Shown here one piece after another: positions 9,062-17,284 of a stretch of DNA of 64,000 nucleotides. Under the pieces are notes generated by a model that worked only from the letters and a program-made list of their open reading frames with translations, was not told the DNA's origin and searched no databases. The position numbers and the translations under genes are program-made. The stretch is from the NCBI RefSeq assembly GCF_900107965.1, contig NZ_FNVU01000022.1, positions 98,873 to 162,872 of the forward strand, written 5' to 3'. Positions within the stretch are counted from its first letter, which is position 1, and each line of letters starts with the position of its first letter. Source of the DNA: Actinacidiphila yanglinensis (lineage in GTDB: Bacteria; Actinomycetota; Actinomycetes; Streptomycetales; Streptomycetaceae).

Positions 9062-10089
9062 CCCCGGTACGCATCGGCGTCCTCGGCTGCGCGGAGATCG
9101 CCCGCCGGCGGATGCTGCCCGCCATGACGGCCTGTCCCGCGACCGAGGTGTATGCGGTGGCCTCCCGCGACCGCGACCGGGCCGCCGCGACGGCGCGGAC
9201 CTTCGGTTGCCGGCCCGTGCACGGGTACGACGCCCTCCTCGCCCTCGACGAGGTGGAGGCGGTCTACGTGCCGCTGCCCGCCGCGCTGCACGCCGAATGG
9301 ATCGAGGCGGCGCTGCGCGCGGGGAAGCACGTGCTCGGCGAGAAGCCGCTGACCACCGACCCCGACCGCACCCGCGCGCTGCTCTCGCTCGCTCGGGAGC
9401 GGGGGCTGGTGCTGCGGGAGAACGTGATGTTCGTGCACCACGGCCAGCATGCCGCGGTCCGCGACCTGGTGGCCGGCGGGGCGATCGGCCGGCTGCGCTC
9501 CTTCCACGCCGACTTCACCGTGCCCGAGCGGCCCGACGGCGACATCCGCCACCGCGCCGACCTGGGCGGCGGGGCGCTCTTCGACACCGGTGTCTATCCG
9601 GTGCGGGCCGCGCTGCACCTGCTCGGCGGCCTGCCCGAGGTGGTCGGCGCGGTGCTCGGCGCCGGTCCCGGACGGGAGGTCGACACCTTCGGCGGGGCCC
9701 TGCTGCGGGGCGCCGGCGGCGTCAGCGCCCACCTGACCTTCGGCCTGGAGAACGCCTACAGGTCGCGCTACGAACTGCGCGGCAGCACCGGCCGGATCAC
9801 CCTCGACCGGGCCTTCACCCCGCCGGCCGGGCAGGCCCCGGTGATCCGGCTCGAACAGTCGGCGGGAGGCGTGCGGGAACTGCCGCTGCCCGCCGAGGAC
9901 CAGGTGCGGAACACCGTGGCCTGGTTCGCCGCGGCCGTACGCTCCGGGGTCCCGGCGGCCGCCGCGGCGGACACGGCGGGCACGGAGGACGCCGATGCGA
10001 CGGCCACCCTTCGGCAGGCACTCCTGCTGGACCGGATTCGCCTCTGTGCGAGGGGAGTTGAGCCGGCCGACGACCAGGGGGCCCCATGA
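9058..10089 (+). CDS. NDP-hexose 3-ketoreductase (Gfo/Idh/MocA family)
   Basis: The protein has 343 residues from GTG 9058, which overlaps the preceding stop as GTGA. It has the Gfo/Idh/MocA layout: an N-terminal Rossmann motif GVLGCAEIA, the EKPLTTD segment with the conserved lysine, then a C-terminal alpha/beta domain with the segment YRSRYELRGSTGRI. This resembles the 3-ketoreductases paired with 2,3-dehydratases in 2,6-dideoxysugar pathways (the SpnN/OleW type). It would reduce the unstable diketo product of the neighbouring dehydratase to NDP-4-keto-2,6-dideoxyhexose with NAD(P)H. Gene order and overlap support that pairing. No glycosyltransferase or sugar synthase lies nearby. Confidence 0.87.
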   Translation: MTPVRIGVLGCAEIARRRMLPAMTACPATEVYAVASRDRDRAAATARTFGCRPVHGYDALLALDEVEAVYVPLPAALHAEWIEAALRAGKHVLGEKPLTTDPDRTRALLSLARERGLVLRENVMFVHHGQHAAVRDLVAGGAIGRLRSFHADFTVPERPDGDIRHRADLGGGALFDTGVYPVRAALHLLGGLPEVVGAVLGAGPGREVDTFGGALLRGAGGVSAHLTFGLENAYRSRYELRGSTGRITLDRAFTPPAGQAPVIRLEQSAGGVRELPLPAEDQVRNTVAWFAAAVRSGVPAAAAADTAGTEDADATATLRQALLLDRIRLCARGVEPADDQGAP

Positions 10090-10190
10090 TCGACCCGCAC
10101 GCGTGATCACCCCTCGCACGCCCGTCCGGGCGAGTAGATTCGACTCGCTCGACAACCTGGCACGACACAACAGGACCGGAGGAATGTGGC

Positions 10191-11648
10191 GTGGGTTCCT
10201 TGGAGGACGTCAACGATCTGCGTGGGTGGCTGGAGTTGGCGGGTGAGATGGGTGAGGTGACGACGATCACCGGTGCGCATTGGGATCGGGAGATCGGTGC
10301 GGCGTCGGAGGTGAATTACAAGCGGGCGTCGCCGCCGGCGTTGTTGTTCGATGACATTGTGGGGTATCGGTCGGGGTTGCGGGTGTTGACGGCGAGTATG
10401 GCGAATGCGCGCCGGTTGGGGATGACGTTGCGGTTGGGGACGGATCTGGATGATCGGGGTCTGGTGGAGGCGTTGCGGACGCGTCCGGGGGAGTGGGTGG
10501 AGGCTGCGGGGAAGTTTCCGATGAATGTGGTGGATTCGGGTCCGGTGGTTGAGCATGTGGTGGCGGGTGGGGAGGTGGATCTGCTGGCGTTTCCGGTGCC
10601 GAAGTGGCATGAGGGGGATGGGGGGCGGTATGTGGGGACGGGGTGTGCGGTGTTCACGACGGATCCGGTGTCGGGGGTGGTGAATGCGGGGGCGTATCGG
10701 ATGCAGGTGCAGAACGGTGGGCGGGCGGTGAGTGTGAACATGGAGGCGGGGAAGCATGGTGCGGGGCATGTGCGGGAGTGGTTTGCGCGGGAGGGTCGGG
10801 CGCCGGTGACGGCGTCGTTGGGGCATGATCCGTTGTTGCTGGTGGTGGCGGGTACGGAGGTGCCGGCGGGGGTGTCGGAGTTGGAGTATGCGGGGGCGGT
10901 GTTGGGGCGGCCGGTGGATGTGCTGCTCGGTGAGGTGACGGGGTTGCCGGTTCCGGCGTTCGGGGAGATTGCGGTGGAGGGGTGGTTGTATCCGGATCGG
11001 CGGGAGTTGGAGGGGCCGTTCGGGGAGTGGACGGGGTATTACAGTGGGGGGAGTGAGCCGGTGTTGACGATGGAGGTGGAGCGGGTTTATCACCGGTCGG
11101 ATCCGGTGTTGTTGGGGGCGCCTCCTGGGAAGCCGCCGCATGATTATTCGTATATGCGGAGTGTGATGAAGTCGGCGATGATCCAGGATGCGTTGGTGGG
11201 GTGTGGGTTGCGGGGTGTGGAGGGTGTGTGGGCTCATGAGGTGGGGGGTGGGCGGCAGTTGTTGGCGGTGTCGATTCGGCAGGGGTATGCGGGGCATGCG
11301 CGGCAGGCGGGGTATTTGGCGTCGCAGTTGCCGTCGGCGGCGTATATGAACAAGTTCGTGATCGTGGTGGATGCGGATGTGGATCCGCGGAGTTTGAATG
11401 ATGTGATGTGGGCGGTGTGTACGCGGACGGATCCGGCGGAGGACATCGAGACGATGCGGCAGACGTGGGGGAGTCGGGTGGATCCGTTGCGGGCGGCGGG
11501 GTTGCCGCCGTTCAACACGCGTGCGGTGATCGATGCGTGTCGTCCGTGGTCGCGGTTGGCGGATTTCCCGAAGGTGGCCGAGGCGAGTCGTGAGTTGACC
11601 GATCATGTGATCCGGCGCTGGCCGGACGCACTCGGCGGCACGCGCTGA
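10191..11648 (+). CDS. UbiD-family decarboxylase
   Basis: The 485-residue product has the UbiD architecture, with conserved blocks VGTGCAVFTTDPVSG, NAGAYRMQV, AIEVEGW-like EIAVEGWLYPD, FGEWTGYYSGG and a C-terminal segment around INTRA-like FNTRAVIDACRPW. UbiD enzymes use prenylated FMN and Mn/K for reversible (de)carboxylation of aromatic or alpha,beta-unsaturated acids. No UbiX flavin prenyltransferase is encoded in this window. The start is GTG 10191 behind GGAGGA. The gene body is unusual: leucine is mostly TTG, Asp is GAT, Cys is TGT, and the sense strand is G/T-rich, unlike every neighbour, while the first and last few dozen bases look normal. This suggests recent acquisition or a mosaic. 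Confidence 0.88.
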   Translation: MGSLEDVNDLRGWLELAGEMGEVTTITGAHWDREIGAASEVNYKRASPPALLFDDIVGYRSGLRVLTASMANARRLGMTLRLGTDLDDRGLVEALRTRPGEWVEAAGKFPMNVVDSGPVVEHVVAGGEVDLLAFPVPKWHEGDGGRYVGTGCAVFTTDPVSGVVNAGAYRMQVQNGGRAVSVNMEAGKHGAGHVREWFAREGRAPVTASLGHDPLLLVVAGTEVPAGVSELEYAGAVLGRPVDVLLGEVTGLPVPAFGEIAVEGWLYPDRRELEGPFGEWTGYYSGGSEPVLTMEVERVYHRSDPVLLGAPPGKPPHDYSYMRSVMKSAMIQDALVGCGLRGVEGVWAHEVGGGRQLLAVSIRQGYAGHARQAGYLASQLPSAAYMNKFVIVVDADVDPRSLNDVMWAVCTRTDPAEDIETMRQTWGSRVDPLRAAGLPPFNTRAVIDACRPWSRLADFPKVAEASRELTDHVIRRWPDALGGTR

Positions 11649-11771
11649 CGTCGCGGTCCGCCGCATCAGGGGGCGGGCGGGAAGCGGCAGGTGCCGGGGT
11701 GGCGGCGGCACCCATCGGCTAACGTCGGCAGCCGCAGGTTCGACACCATCCGAGGGACGTGGGGGCGGCAC

Positions 11772-12860
11772 ATGGCCCGCAGTGGCGTGACGCGCGGCGG
11801 CGCCGGCGGCGTCCAGAAGGCCACCGTCAGCGACGTGGCCCGGCGGGCCGGGGTCTCGGCCGCCACCGTCTCCCGCGTCCTCAGCGGCAACCACCCGGTC
11901 GCCCCCGCCACCCGCACCAAGGTGATGCGGGCGATCCGCGATCTCGACTACGTCGTCAACGCGCACGCCCGCGCCCTGGCCGGCAGCCACACCAAGACCG
12001 TCGCGATCATCCTCAGCGACGTCACCGCGCCGTTCTTCAACACCATCGCGGGCGGCATCCAGCGCCAGGCGACCCTCGAAGGACGGCTCTGCCTGATCTG
12101 CGCCAGCGACGGCGACCCGGAGCGCGAGATCGCCATCGTCTCGATGCTGCGCGAGCAGAGCACCGACGCGGTCTTCCTGGTGGGCGGGGTCACCGACACC
12201 CCGGAGTACCGGCGGCGGATGGCGCGTCTCGCCCACGCGCTCAACGACGCGGGTTCGCGCCTGGTGCTGTGCGGGCGCCCGTCGCCCGGGGACGACCTGC
12301 CGGTCACCGTGGTCGAGTACGACAACGAGGGCGGTGCCTTCTCCGCCGCCAGCCACCTGCTGTCCGCCGGGCACGAGCGGATCGTCTTCGTCGGGGGGTG
12401 GGAGGGCAACACCGCCACCGAGGCCCGTATCACCGGCCTGCGCCGCGCGATGGCCTCCTACGGGCTCGACCTCGACCCGGCGGCGGTCGTGCCGGGCCGG
12501 ATGGACCGCGCCTTCGGGTACCGCACCACCCGGCGACTGCTCGCCGAGGGGCCGGAGTTCACCGCGGTCCTCGCCTGCGACGACCCGGTGGCCGCGGGCG
12601 TGGTGGCGGCGCTGCGGGAGGCCGGTCGCGACGTCCCCGGCGACGTGTCCGTCATCGGCTACGACGACCTGAGTCCCGCTCAGGACGTCCATCCCGCGCT
12701 GACCACCGTGCACATCCCGCTCACCGAACTCGGCCGCACCGCCGTGCGGTTGGCCCTGCACCGCGACGACCCGGACTGCGGCGACCAGCACGTCGTGCTC
12801 GGCACCCACGTGGTCGTACGGCAGTCGGTCGCCCCGCGCAGGCGGCCCGCGTTCTCCTGA
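11772..12860 (+). CDS. LacI-family transcriptional regulator
   Basis: This 362-residue protein has an N-terminal LacI helix-turn-helix (KATVSDVARRAGVSAATVSR, then VLSGNHPVAPATR), the hinge region ARALAGSHTKTVAIIL, and a periplasmic-binding-like sensor domain (PFFNTIAGGIQRQA, CDDPVAAGVVAAL, GDVSVIGYDD). ATG 11772 puts the HTH near the usual position; an upstream in-frame ATG at 11691 would add an unconserved leader. It very likely represses the lyase gene 255 bp downstream, where a LacI-type palindrome occurs. The ligand is probably an oligosaccharide released by that enzyme. Confidence 0.93.
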   Translation: MARSGVTRGGAGGVQKATVSDVARRAGVSAATVSRVLSGNHPVAPATRTKVMRAIRDLDYVVNAHARALAGSHTKTVAIILSDVTAPFFNTIAGGIQRQATLEGRLCLICASDGDPEREIAIVSMLREQSTDAVFLVGGVTDTPEYRRRMARLAHALNDAGSRLVLCGRPSPGDDLPVTVVEYDNEGGAFSAASHLLSAGHERIVFVGGWEGNTATEARITGLRRAMASYGLDLDPAAVVPGRMDRAFGYRTTRRLLAEGPEFTAVLACDDPVAAGVVAALREAGRDVPGDVSVIGYDDLSPAQDVHPALTTVHIPLTELGRTAVRLALHRDDPDCGDQHVVLGTHVVVRQSVAPRRRPAFS

Positions 12861-12865
12861 CGCGT

Positions 12866-12877
12866 GAAATCGATTTC
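12866..12877. promoter_or_regulatory. LacI-type operator palindrome
   Basis: GAAATCGATTTC is a perfect 12-bp palindrome with the central CG typical of LacI/GalR operators. It begins 5 bp after the LacI-regulator stop codon and lies about 240 bp before the lyase start. It is probably a binding site of the adjacent regulator. Confidence 0.6.
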
Positions 12878-12995
12878 CTCGCGCCTTCCACGTACCGCCC
12901 ACGCCGGAACCCCTGCGCCCTGCAGTGCCCCGCGCTGGCCGCGCCCGCTCAACGGCCACACCTCGTGCGGGCGTTGATGGCCCGGGCAACGACCA

Positions 12996-13025
12996 TTGAC
13001 ACCCCGTGAGGAAACCGCTTACCTT
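12996..13025 (+). promoter_or_regulatory. Promoter of the polysaccharide lyase gene with overlapping second operator
   Basis: A perfect -35 hexamer TTGACA at 12996-13001 is followed after 18 bp by TACCTT at 13020-13025 as a -10. GAAACCGCTTAC at 13011-13022 matches the upstream LacI palindrome at 9 of 12 positions, keeps the central CG and overlaps the -10, so repressor bound there would block transcription. Assignment is by pattern only. Confidence 0.5.
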
Positions 13026-13115
13026 CTGTGCCGCGGACCCGCTCCACCCCGGTCCGGTGCCGTCCCGACGGCCGCCCGACTTCCTGCCGTCGGCCAGTGG
13101 GCAAGGAGACGTTCC

Positions 13116-15584
13116 ATGAGCATGGACAGGCACGACGACAGGCGCGACGACGGCGGGCGCGAGCACGGCGCGGCGCCCCGGCCGGGTACGGGCCTGTCCC
13201 GTCGCGGGCTGCTGCAGCTCGCGACCGCGGCGACCCTCGCGGCGACGGCCGGGACCTGGGCGCTGCCCCCGGCAGCCGGAGCCGCGGCGGGCGACGACTT
13301 CGACACCCTGCGCGGCCGCTGGCAACTGCTGCTCACCGGCGTGGGCTTCGACGCGACCGCGGCGCCCTACGCCGCCGCGCTGGCCGCACTCGGCACGCAG
13401 GCCGGGCAGTTCCGGGCCGCCCTGACCGCCGACGGCACGTCGCTGTGGCCGGACCTCCCGCTCGGATCGGTCTCCAACAACGTCACCCAGAGCTGTGTGC
13501 GGTTGCGGACGATGGCGCTGGCGTACGCCCAGCCCGGCACCGGGCTCACCGCCGACGCCACGCTCGCCGCGCAGATCGCCGCGGGACTGGACCGGCTGTG
13601 CGCCGGCGCCTACACGGCGACCGCCGCCACCTACGACAACTGGTGGGACTGGCAGATCGGCGCCCCCAAGTCGCTGCTCGACACCGCCGTCCTCATCTAC
13701 CCGCAGCTGTCCTCCGCGCAGGTCGCGGCCTACTGCGCCGCGATCGACCACTACGTCCCCGACTCGGCCGTCGGGTCCTACACCGGCACCAGCACCGGGG
13801 CCAACCGGGCCGACCTGTGCAAGGTGATCGCGCTGCGCGGGGTGGTCGGTAAGTCCGCGCCGAAGCTCGCCACCGCCTCCGGCGCGCTGTCGCCGGTCTT
13901 CCCGTACGTCACCACCGGCGACGGCCTGTACGCCGACGGGTCGTTCGTCCAGCACACCGACATCCCCTACACGGGCACCTACGGGGAGGTCATGCTCGGC
14001 GACCTGAGCTGGCTGTTCGCCCTGCTCGCCGACTCCCCCTGGTCGGTCACCGACCCGCAGCAGAGCAACGTGCTGGACTCGGTCACCCGGGCCTTCGCCC
14101 CCTTCGTCTTCAACGGCCTGGTGATGGACGGCGTTTCGGGGCGCGGCATCAGCCGCGGCCTGCAGAGCACGAGCGCCGTGCCGCAGAGCGACCACACCCG
14201 CGGCCACACGCTGGTCTCCGACATCCTCCGGCTCGCCGACTCCGGGATGGGCAGCGCGGAGCAGTCCGCCACCTGGAAGGCCATGGCCAAGGGCTGGATC
14301 GAGCGGGACACCTGGCTGCCCTACCTGTCCGACCCGGGCGTGGCCGTCCCCGAACTCGCCCGCGCCCAGGCGCTCCTGGCCGACACCTCCGTCACCGCCG
14401 CGCCCGAGCCGCCCGGCCACCGCGTCTTCGCCATGGACCGGGCGGTGCACCGGCGGCCCGGCTGGGCGGCCGCCGTCAGCATGTGCTCGGCGCGCACCAC
14501 GTACTACGAGAACGGCAACGGCGAGAACCTGCGCGGCTGGCACTCCAGCAACGGCATGACCTACTGGTGGGGCGCCGACCACGGCAACGACCAGTACTCC
14601 GACGCCTTCTGGCCCACCGTCGACCCCTACCGGCTGCCCGGCACCACGGTCTCCACCAAGCGGCTGGCCGACGCGGAGGGCGGTGCCTGGGGCGCTCCCC
14701 GCCCGGACGCCACCTGGGCCGGGGGCGCCACGGACGGCACCTACGCGGCGCTGGGGCAGGACGTGCGCGGGCTGTCCAGCACCCTGCGGGGCAGGAAGTC
14801 GTGGTTCTGCCTGGAGGACTCGGTCGTCTGCCTGGGCGCCGGGATCAGTGCCACCGACGGCGTGCCGATCGAGACCGTCGTCGACAACCGCAACCTGGGC
14901 GCCGGCGGCGCCCCTTCCCTCCTGGTCGACGGCCGGCAACTGACGCTGGCCGCCGGCGAGCAGCGGCGCCTGGCCGGCGTGCGGTCGGTCGTCCTCGGCG
15001 GCGCCGGCGCCTACCTCTTCCCGGAGGGAGCCGCCCCGAACGTGCTGCGGGAGGCCCGTACCGGAAGCTGGCACGACATCAACACCGGCAGCAGCACCAC
15101 CCCGCTCACCCGCACCTACCTCACCCTGTGGTGCGACCACGGCACCGACCCGGCCGACGCCGGCTACGCCTACGTGCTGCTGCCGGGCGCCGACCAGCGG
15201 GCCGCCGCCCGCCACCGCGTCCCGCGCATCCTGGCCAACACCGCGCAGGTGCAGGCCGTCGTGGACCCCTCGCTGCGGGTCCTGGCCGCCAACTTCTTCA
15301 CCGCGGGCAGCATCGGCCCGGTCAGCGTCGACACCCCCTGCTCGCTGCTGGTGCGCGCCTCCCGCGACACCCTGACGCTCGCGGTCAGCGACCCCGGCCA
15401 GAGCGCCGCCGCGATCACCGTCACCCTCGACGCCGCCGCGCTGCGGACCCGCACCACCGACCCGGCGATCAGCATCACCGGTCGCCACCCCGTCGTCGTG
15501 CGGGCCGACATCGCCGGGGCCCGGGGCGCGAGCCGCGTCGTCACGTTCGACACGCGCGCGGCGGGCCTGCGCGGCTGCTGGTGA
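13116..15584 (+). CDS. Exported polysaccharide lyase family 8 (hyaluronate/chondroitin/xanthan lyase type)
   Basis: The 822-residue protein starts at ATG 13116 behind AAGGAG. Its N-terminus is a Tat signal (SRRGLLQLATAATLAATAG to PAAGAAA). The PL8 catalytic triad is intact: Asn230 in TGANRADL, His280 in FVQHTDIPY and Tyr289 in GTYG. The 50- and 9-residue spacings equal those of pneumococcal hyaluronate lyase (N349/H399/Y408), and the aromatic patch DNWWDWQIG is present. It cleaves uronic-acid-containing polysaccharide by beta-elimination outside the cell. PL8 covers hyaluronan, chondroitin, xanthan and some alginate lyases, and the sequence alone does not say which. It is probably controlled by the upstream LacI protein. 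Confidence 0.93.
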   Translation: MSMDRHDDRRDDGGREHGAAPRPGTGLSRRGLLQLATAATLAATAGTWALPPAAGAAAGDDFDTLRGRWQLLLTGVGFDATAAPYAAALAALGTQAGQFRAALTADGTSLWPDLPLGSVSNNVTQSCVRLRTMALAYAQPGTGLTADATLAAQIAAGLDRLCAGAYTATAATYDNWWDWQIGAPKSLLDTAVLIYPQLSSAQVAAYCAAIDHYVPDSAVGSYTGTSTGANRADLCKVIALRGVVGKSAPKLATASGALSPVFPYVTTGDGLYADGSFVQHTDIPYTGTYGEVMLGDLSWLFALLADSPWSVTDPQQSNVLDSVTRAFAPFVFNGLVMDGVSGRGISRGLQSTSAVPQSDHTRGHTLVSDILRLADSGMGSAEQSATWKAMAKGWIERDTWLPYLSDPGVAVPELARAQALLADTSVTAAPEPPGHRVFAMDRAVHRRPGWAAAVSMCSARTTYYENGNGENLRGWHSSNGMTYWWGADHGNDQYSDAFWPTVDPYRLPGTTVSTKRLADAEGGAWGAPRPDATWAGGATDGTYAALGQDVRGLSSTLRGRKSWFCLEDSVVCLGAGISATDGVPIETVVDNRNLGAGGAPSLLVDGRQLTLAAGEQRRLAGVRSVVLGGAGAYLFPEGAAPNVLREARTGSWHDINTGSSTTPLTRTYLTLWCDHGTDPADAGYAYVLLPGADQRAAARHRVPRILANTAQVQAVVDPSLRVLAANFFTAGSIGPVSVDTPCSLLVRASRDTLTLAVSDPGQSAAAITVTLDAAALRTRTTDPAISITGRHPVVVRADIAGARGASRVVTFDTRAAGLRGCW

Positions 15585-15652
15585 CGACCGCCACGGCAGG
15601 ACGAACCCCCCCATCACCGCCCGTCCCCCCTCCCCCCACCACCGGAGACGCC

Positions 15653-16801
15653 ATGACCGTACGAGCCACCGTCCGACGCGCCCGCGGGGTGCTCGCCGCC
15701 GCCGCGCTCCTCGCGCTGGCCACCACCTGCCTCGGTACCGTGGGGCCGGCCGCGCAGAGCGCCCACGCGGCGACGTTCACCGTGTACGACCAGACCCAGG
15801 GCGACTGGCACCACTGGGACCTCGAACAGCTGGGCCTGGTCGACAACGCCGCCGTCTACGACCGCTGGGGCCTGAGCTGCTCCACCACCGGGTGCAGCAA
15901 CGTTCCCTCGCAGGCCACCTTCGAAGCGGCCGTCCAGGCCGCCGTCGGCACGTTCACGGCCGCGGCCTCCGCCCCCCTCGTCCTGGACCTGGAGAACATC
16001 CTGCCGGTCAGCGCCACGTCGGCCGCGCAGGCCCAGCAGGACCTGGCCCTCTACGAGAAGCTGGCCACCTGGGCCCACGACGCCGAGCCCTCCGCACCGC
16101 TCGGCATCTACTCCTACGACTACAGCACCGCCAACAGCTCCTCCACCAAGCAGCTCTACACCGGCGGGTACCTGCAGTTCTTCGCGCCGTCGCTGTACAA
16201 CCGCTGGGCCACGGTGGCCGACTGGGAGAGCGAGCTGGACGCCGCGGTCGCGAACGACCACGCCATGGACTCCGCGCTGCCGATCTACCCGTACCTGTGG
16301 CCGCAGTGGGACAACGGAACCAGCGGCCAGCTGAGCGGGCCGGACTGGGACACCGAGTTCGCCCGGGTGCAGGCCCGGACGCAGGGCGCCATCGTGTGGG
16401 CCGACGCGGCGACCACCCTGGGCTCCGGCTCCTGCGGCTGGCTCGGCGACCTCGCCCGCGAGATGAGCCTGCTCACCGGCACCCAGAGCTCCGGCCCGCT
16501 CACGGTCACCACCCAGGTGCCCAACACCTGTGAGGCGGTGCGGGGTTCGAGCACCGCGGTCACGGTCACCCTCACCGACAAGGGCACCGCCGCCACGGCG
16601 GCGACCACGCTGCGGTCCGCGTCGGGACCGCAGGGCATCACCGGGACCTTCGGCGCCACGGCCGTGCCCGCCCTGGCCCCGGGCGCCTCCTGGTCGACGA
16701 CCATGTCCCTGGCGGTGCCGTCGGGGGAGACCGACCAGACCGCGCTGGTCCGGATCGCCTACGACGGGGGGTTCGGCCGGCTCACCCTGATCGTGCCCTG
16801 A
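15653..16801 (+). CDS. Secreted GH56-like glycosidase-type protein of unknown specificity
   Basis: The 382-residue protein has a Sec signal peptide of about 39 residues ending AHA. The mature part (about 40-290) looks like a glycosidase TIM barrel. It has an acidic DxE motif (Asp112, Glu114 in LVLDLENIL), then GIYSYDY, FAPSLYNRW, PIYPYLWPQWD and GAIVWADAAT. These follow the order of strand motifs in GH56 hyaluronidases, whose catalytic motif is also D-x-E. A C-terminal beta domain (about 295-382) resembles a CARDB/NEW3-type domain. It lies 68 bp after the PL8 lyase on the same strand, which suggests a shared glycan substrate. The GH56 link is my inference from motif order and could be wrong. 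Confidence 0.6.
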   Translation: MTVRATVRRARGVLAAAALLALATTCLGTVGPAAQSAHAATFTVYDQTQGDWHHWDLEQLGLVDNAAVYDRWGLSCSTTGCSNVPSQATFEAAVQAAVGTFTAAASAPLVLDLENILPVSATSAAQAQQDLALYEKLATWAHDAEPSAPLGIYSYDYSTANSSSTKQLYTGGYLQFFAPSLYNRWATVADWESELDAAVANDHAMDSALPIYPYLWPQWDNGTSGQLSGPDWDTEFARVQARTQGAIVWADAATTLGSGSCGWLGDLAREMSLLTGTQSSGPLTVTTQVPNTCEAVRGSSTAVTVTLTDKGTAATAATTLRSASGPQGITGTFGATAVPALAPGASWSTTMSLAVPSGETDQTALVRIAYDGGFGRLTLIVP

Positions 16802-16817
16802 TCCCGGGATCGCGTTC

Positions 16818-16859
16818 CGCCGTCCGGCCCGTCGAGAGGTGACGACGGGCCGGACGGCG
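16818..16859. terminator. Bidirectional terminator hairpin
   Basis: A perfect inverted repeat with 17-bp arms (16818-16834 and 16843-16859) and an 8-base loop sits between two convergent genes, 16 bp after one stop and 35 bp before the other. Confidence 0.8.
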
Positions 16860-16894
16860 CTTCCCGCGGGGCGCCTGCGGGGGCGCCGGCGCGG

Positions 16895-17284
16895 TCAGCG
16901 CGGGAAGGCGGCCACCACGTCGATCTCCACGAGGATCCCCATCAGATCCGACCCGACCGTGGTGCGCACCGGGTACGGCGCGGTGAAGAACTCCCGGTAG
17001 ACCGCGTCGTACGCCGCGAAGTCGCGCCGCAGGTGCTGGAGATGGACCGTCACCTTGACCACGTCGTCCATGCCGAGCCCGCGCGCCGCGAGGACCGCCC
17101 GCACGTTGCGCAGCACCTGCGCCGTCTGCTCCTCCACGGTGCCGGGCACCGCCCCGGTCGCCGGGTCCTGCGGGCCGAACCCGGCCGTGAAGAGCAGCCC
17201 CGCGGCCGCCACGCCCTGGCTGTACGCGCCGGCCGGCCGCGGCGCGTCGTCGGTGCGTACCTCCTGCTTGCCGTGCCCGCTCAT
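16895..17284 (-). CDS. RidA/YjgF-family enamine/imine deaminase
   Basis: This is a 129-residue RidA-fold protein with the family landmarks GAYSQGV, LLFTAGFGPQDPATG, the ligand-binding arginine in PVRTTVG, and the C-terminal VEIDVVAAF. RidA proteins hydrolyse reactive enamines and imines, and stand-alone members often occur in catabolic operons. The ATG at 17284 overlaps the stop of the enolase-superfamily gene (ATGA), so it is the last gene of the creatininase-enolase-RidA operon. That suggests the pathway makes or uses an enamine/imine or keto intermediate. Confidence 0.9.
   Translation of the reverse strand: MSGHGKQEVRTDDAPRPAGAYSQGVAAAGLLFTAGFGPQDPATGAVPGTVEEQTAQVLRNVRAVLAARGLGMDDVVKVTVHLQHLRRDFAAYDAVYREFFTAPYPVRTTVGSDLMGILVEIDVVAAFPR

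Noticed and set aside
7481..11648. A complete secondary-metabolite cluster formed by the deoxysugar genes and UbiD
   Set aside because: No core synthase, glycosyltransferase or resistance gene is present next to them, and UbiD has a separate ribosome site, a 101-bp gap and a different codon profile.
10107..15617. A 1836-codon open frame on the minus strand spanning three plus-strand genes
   Set aside because: It is antisense to the UbiD, LacI and PL8 genes, is extremely rich in Arg, His, Pro and Gly, and contains no domain. The plus-strand genes have intact catalytic motifs and ribosome sites.
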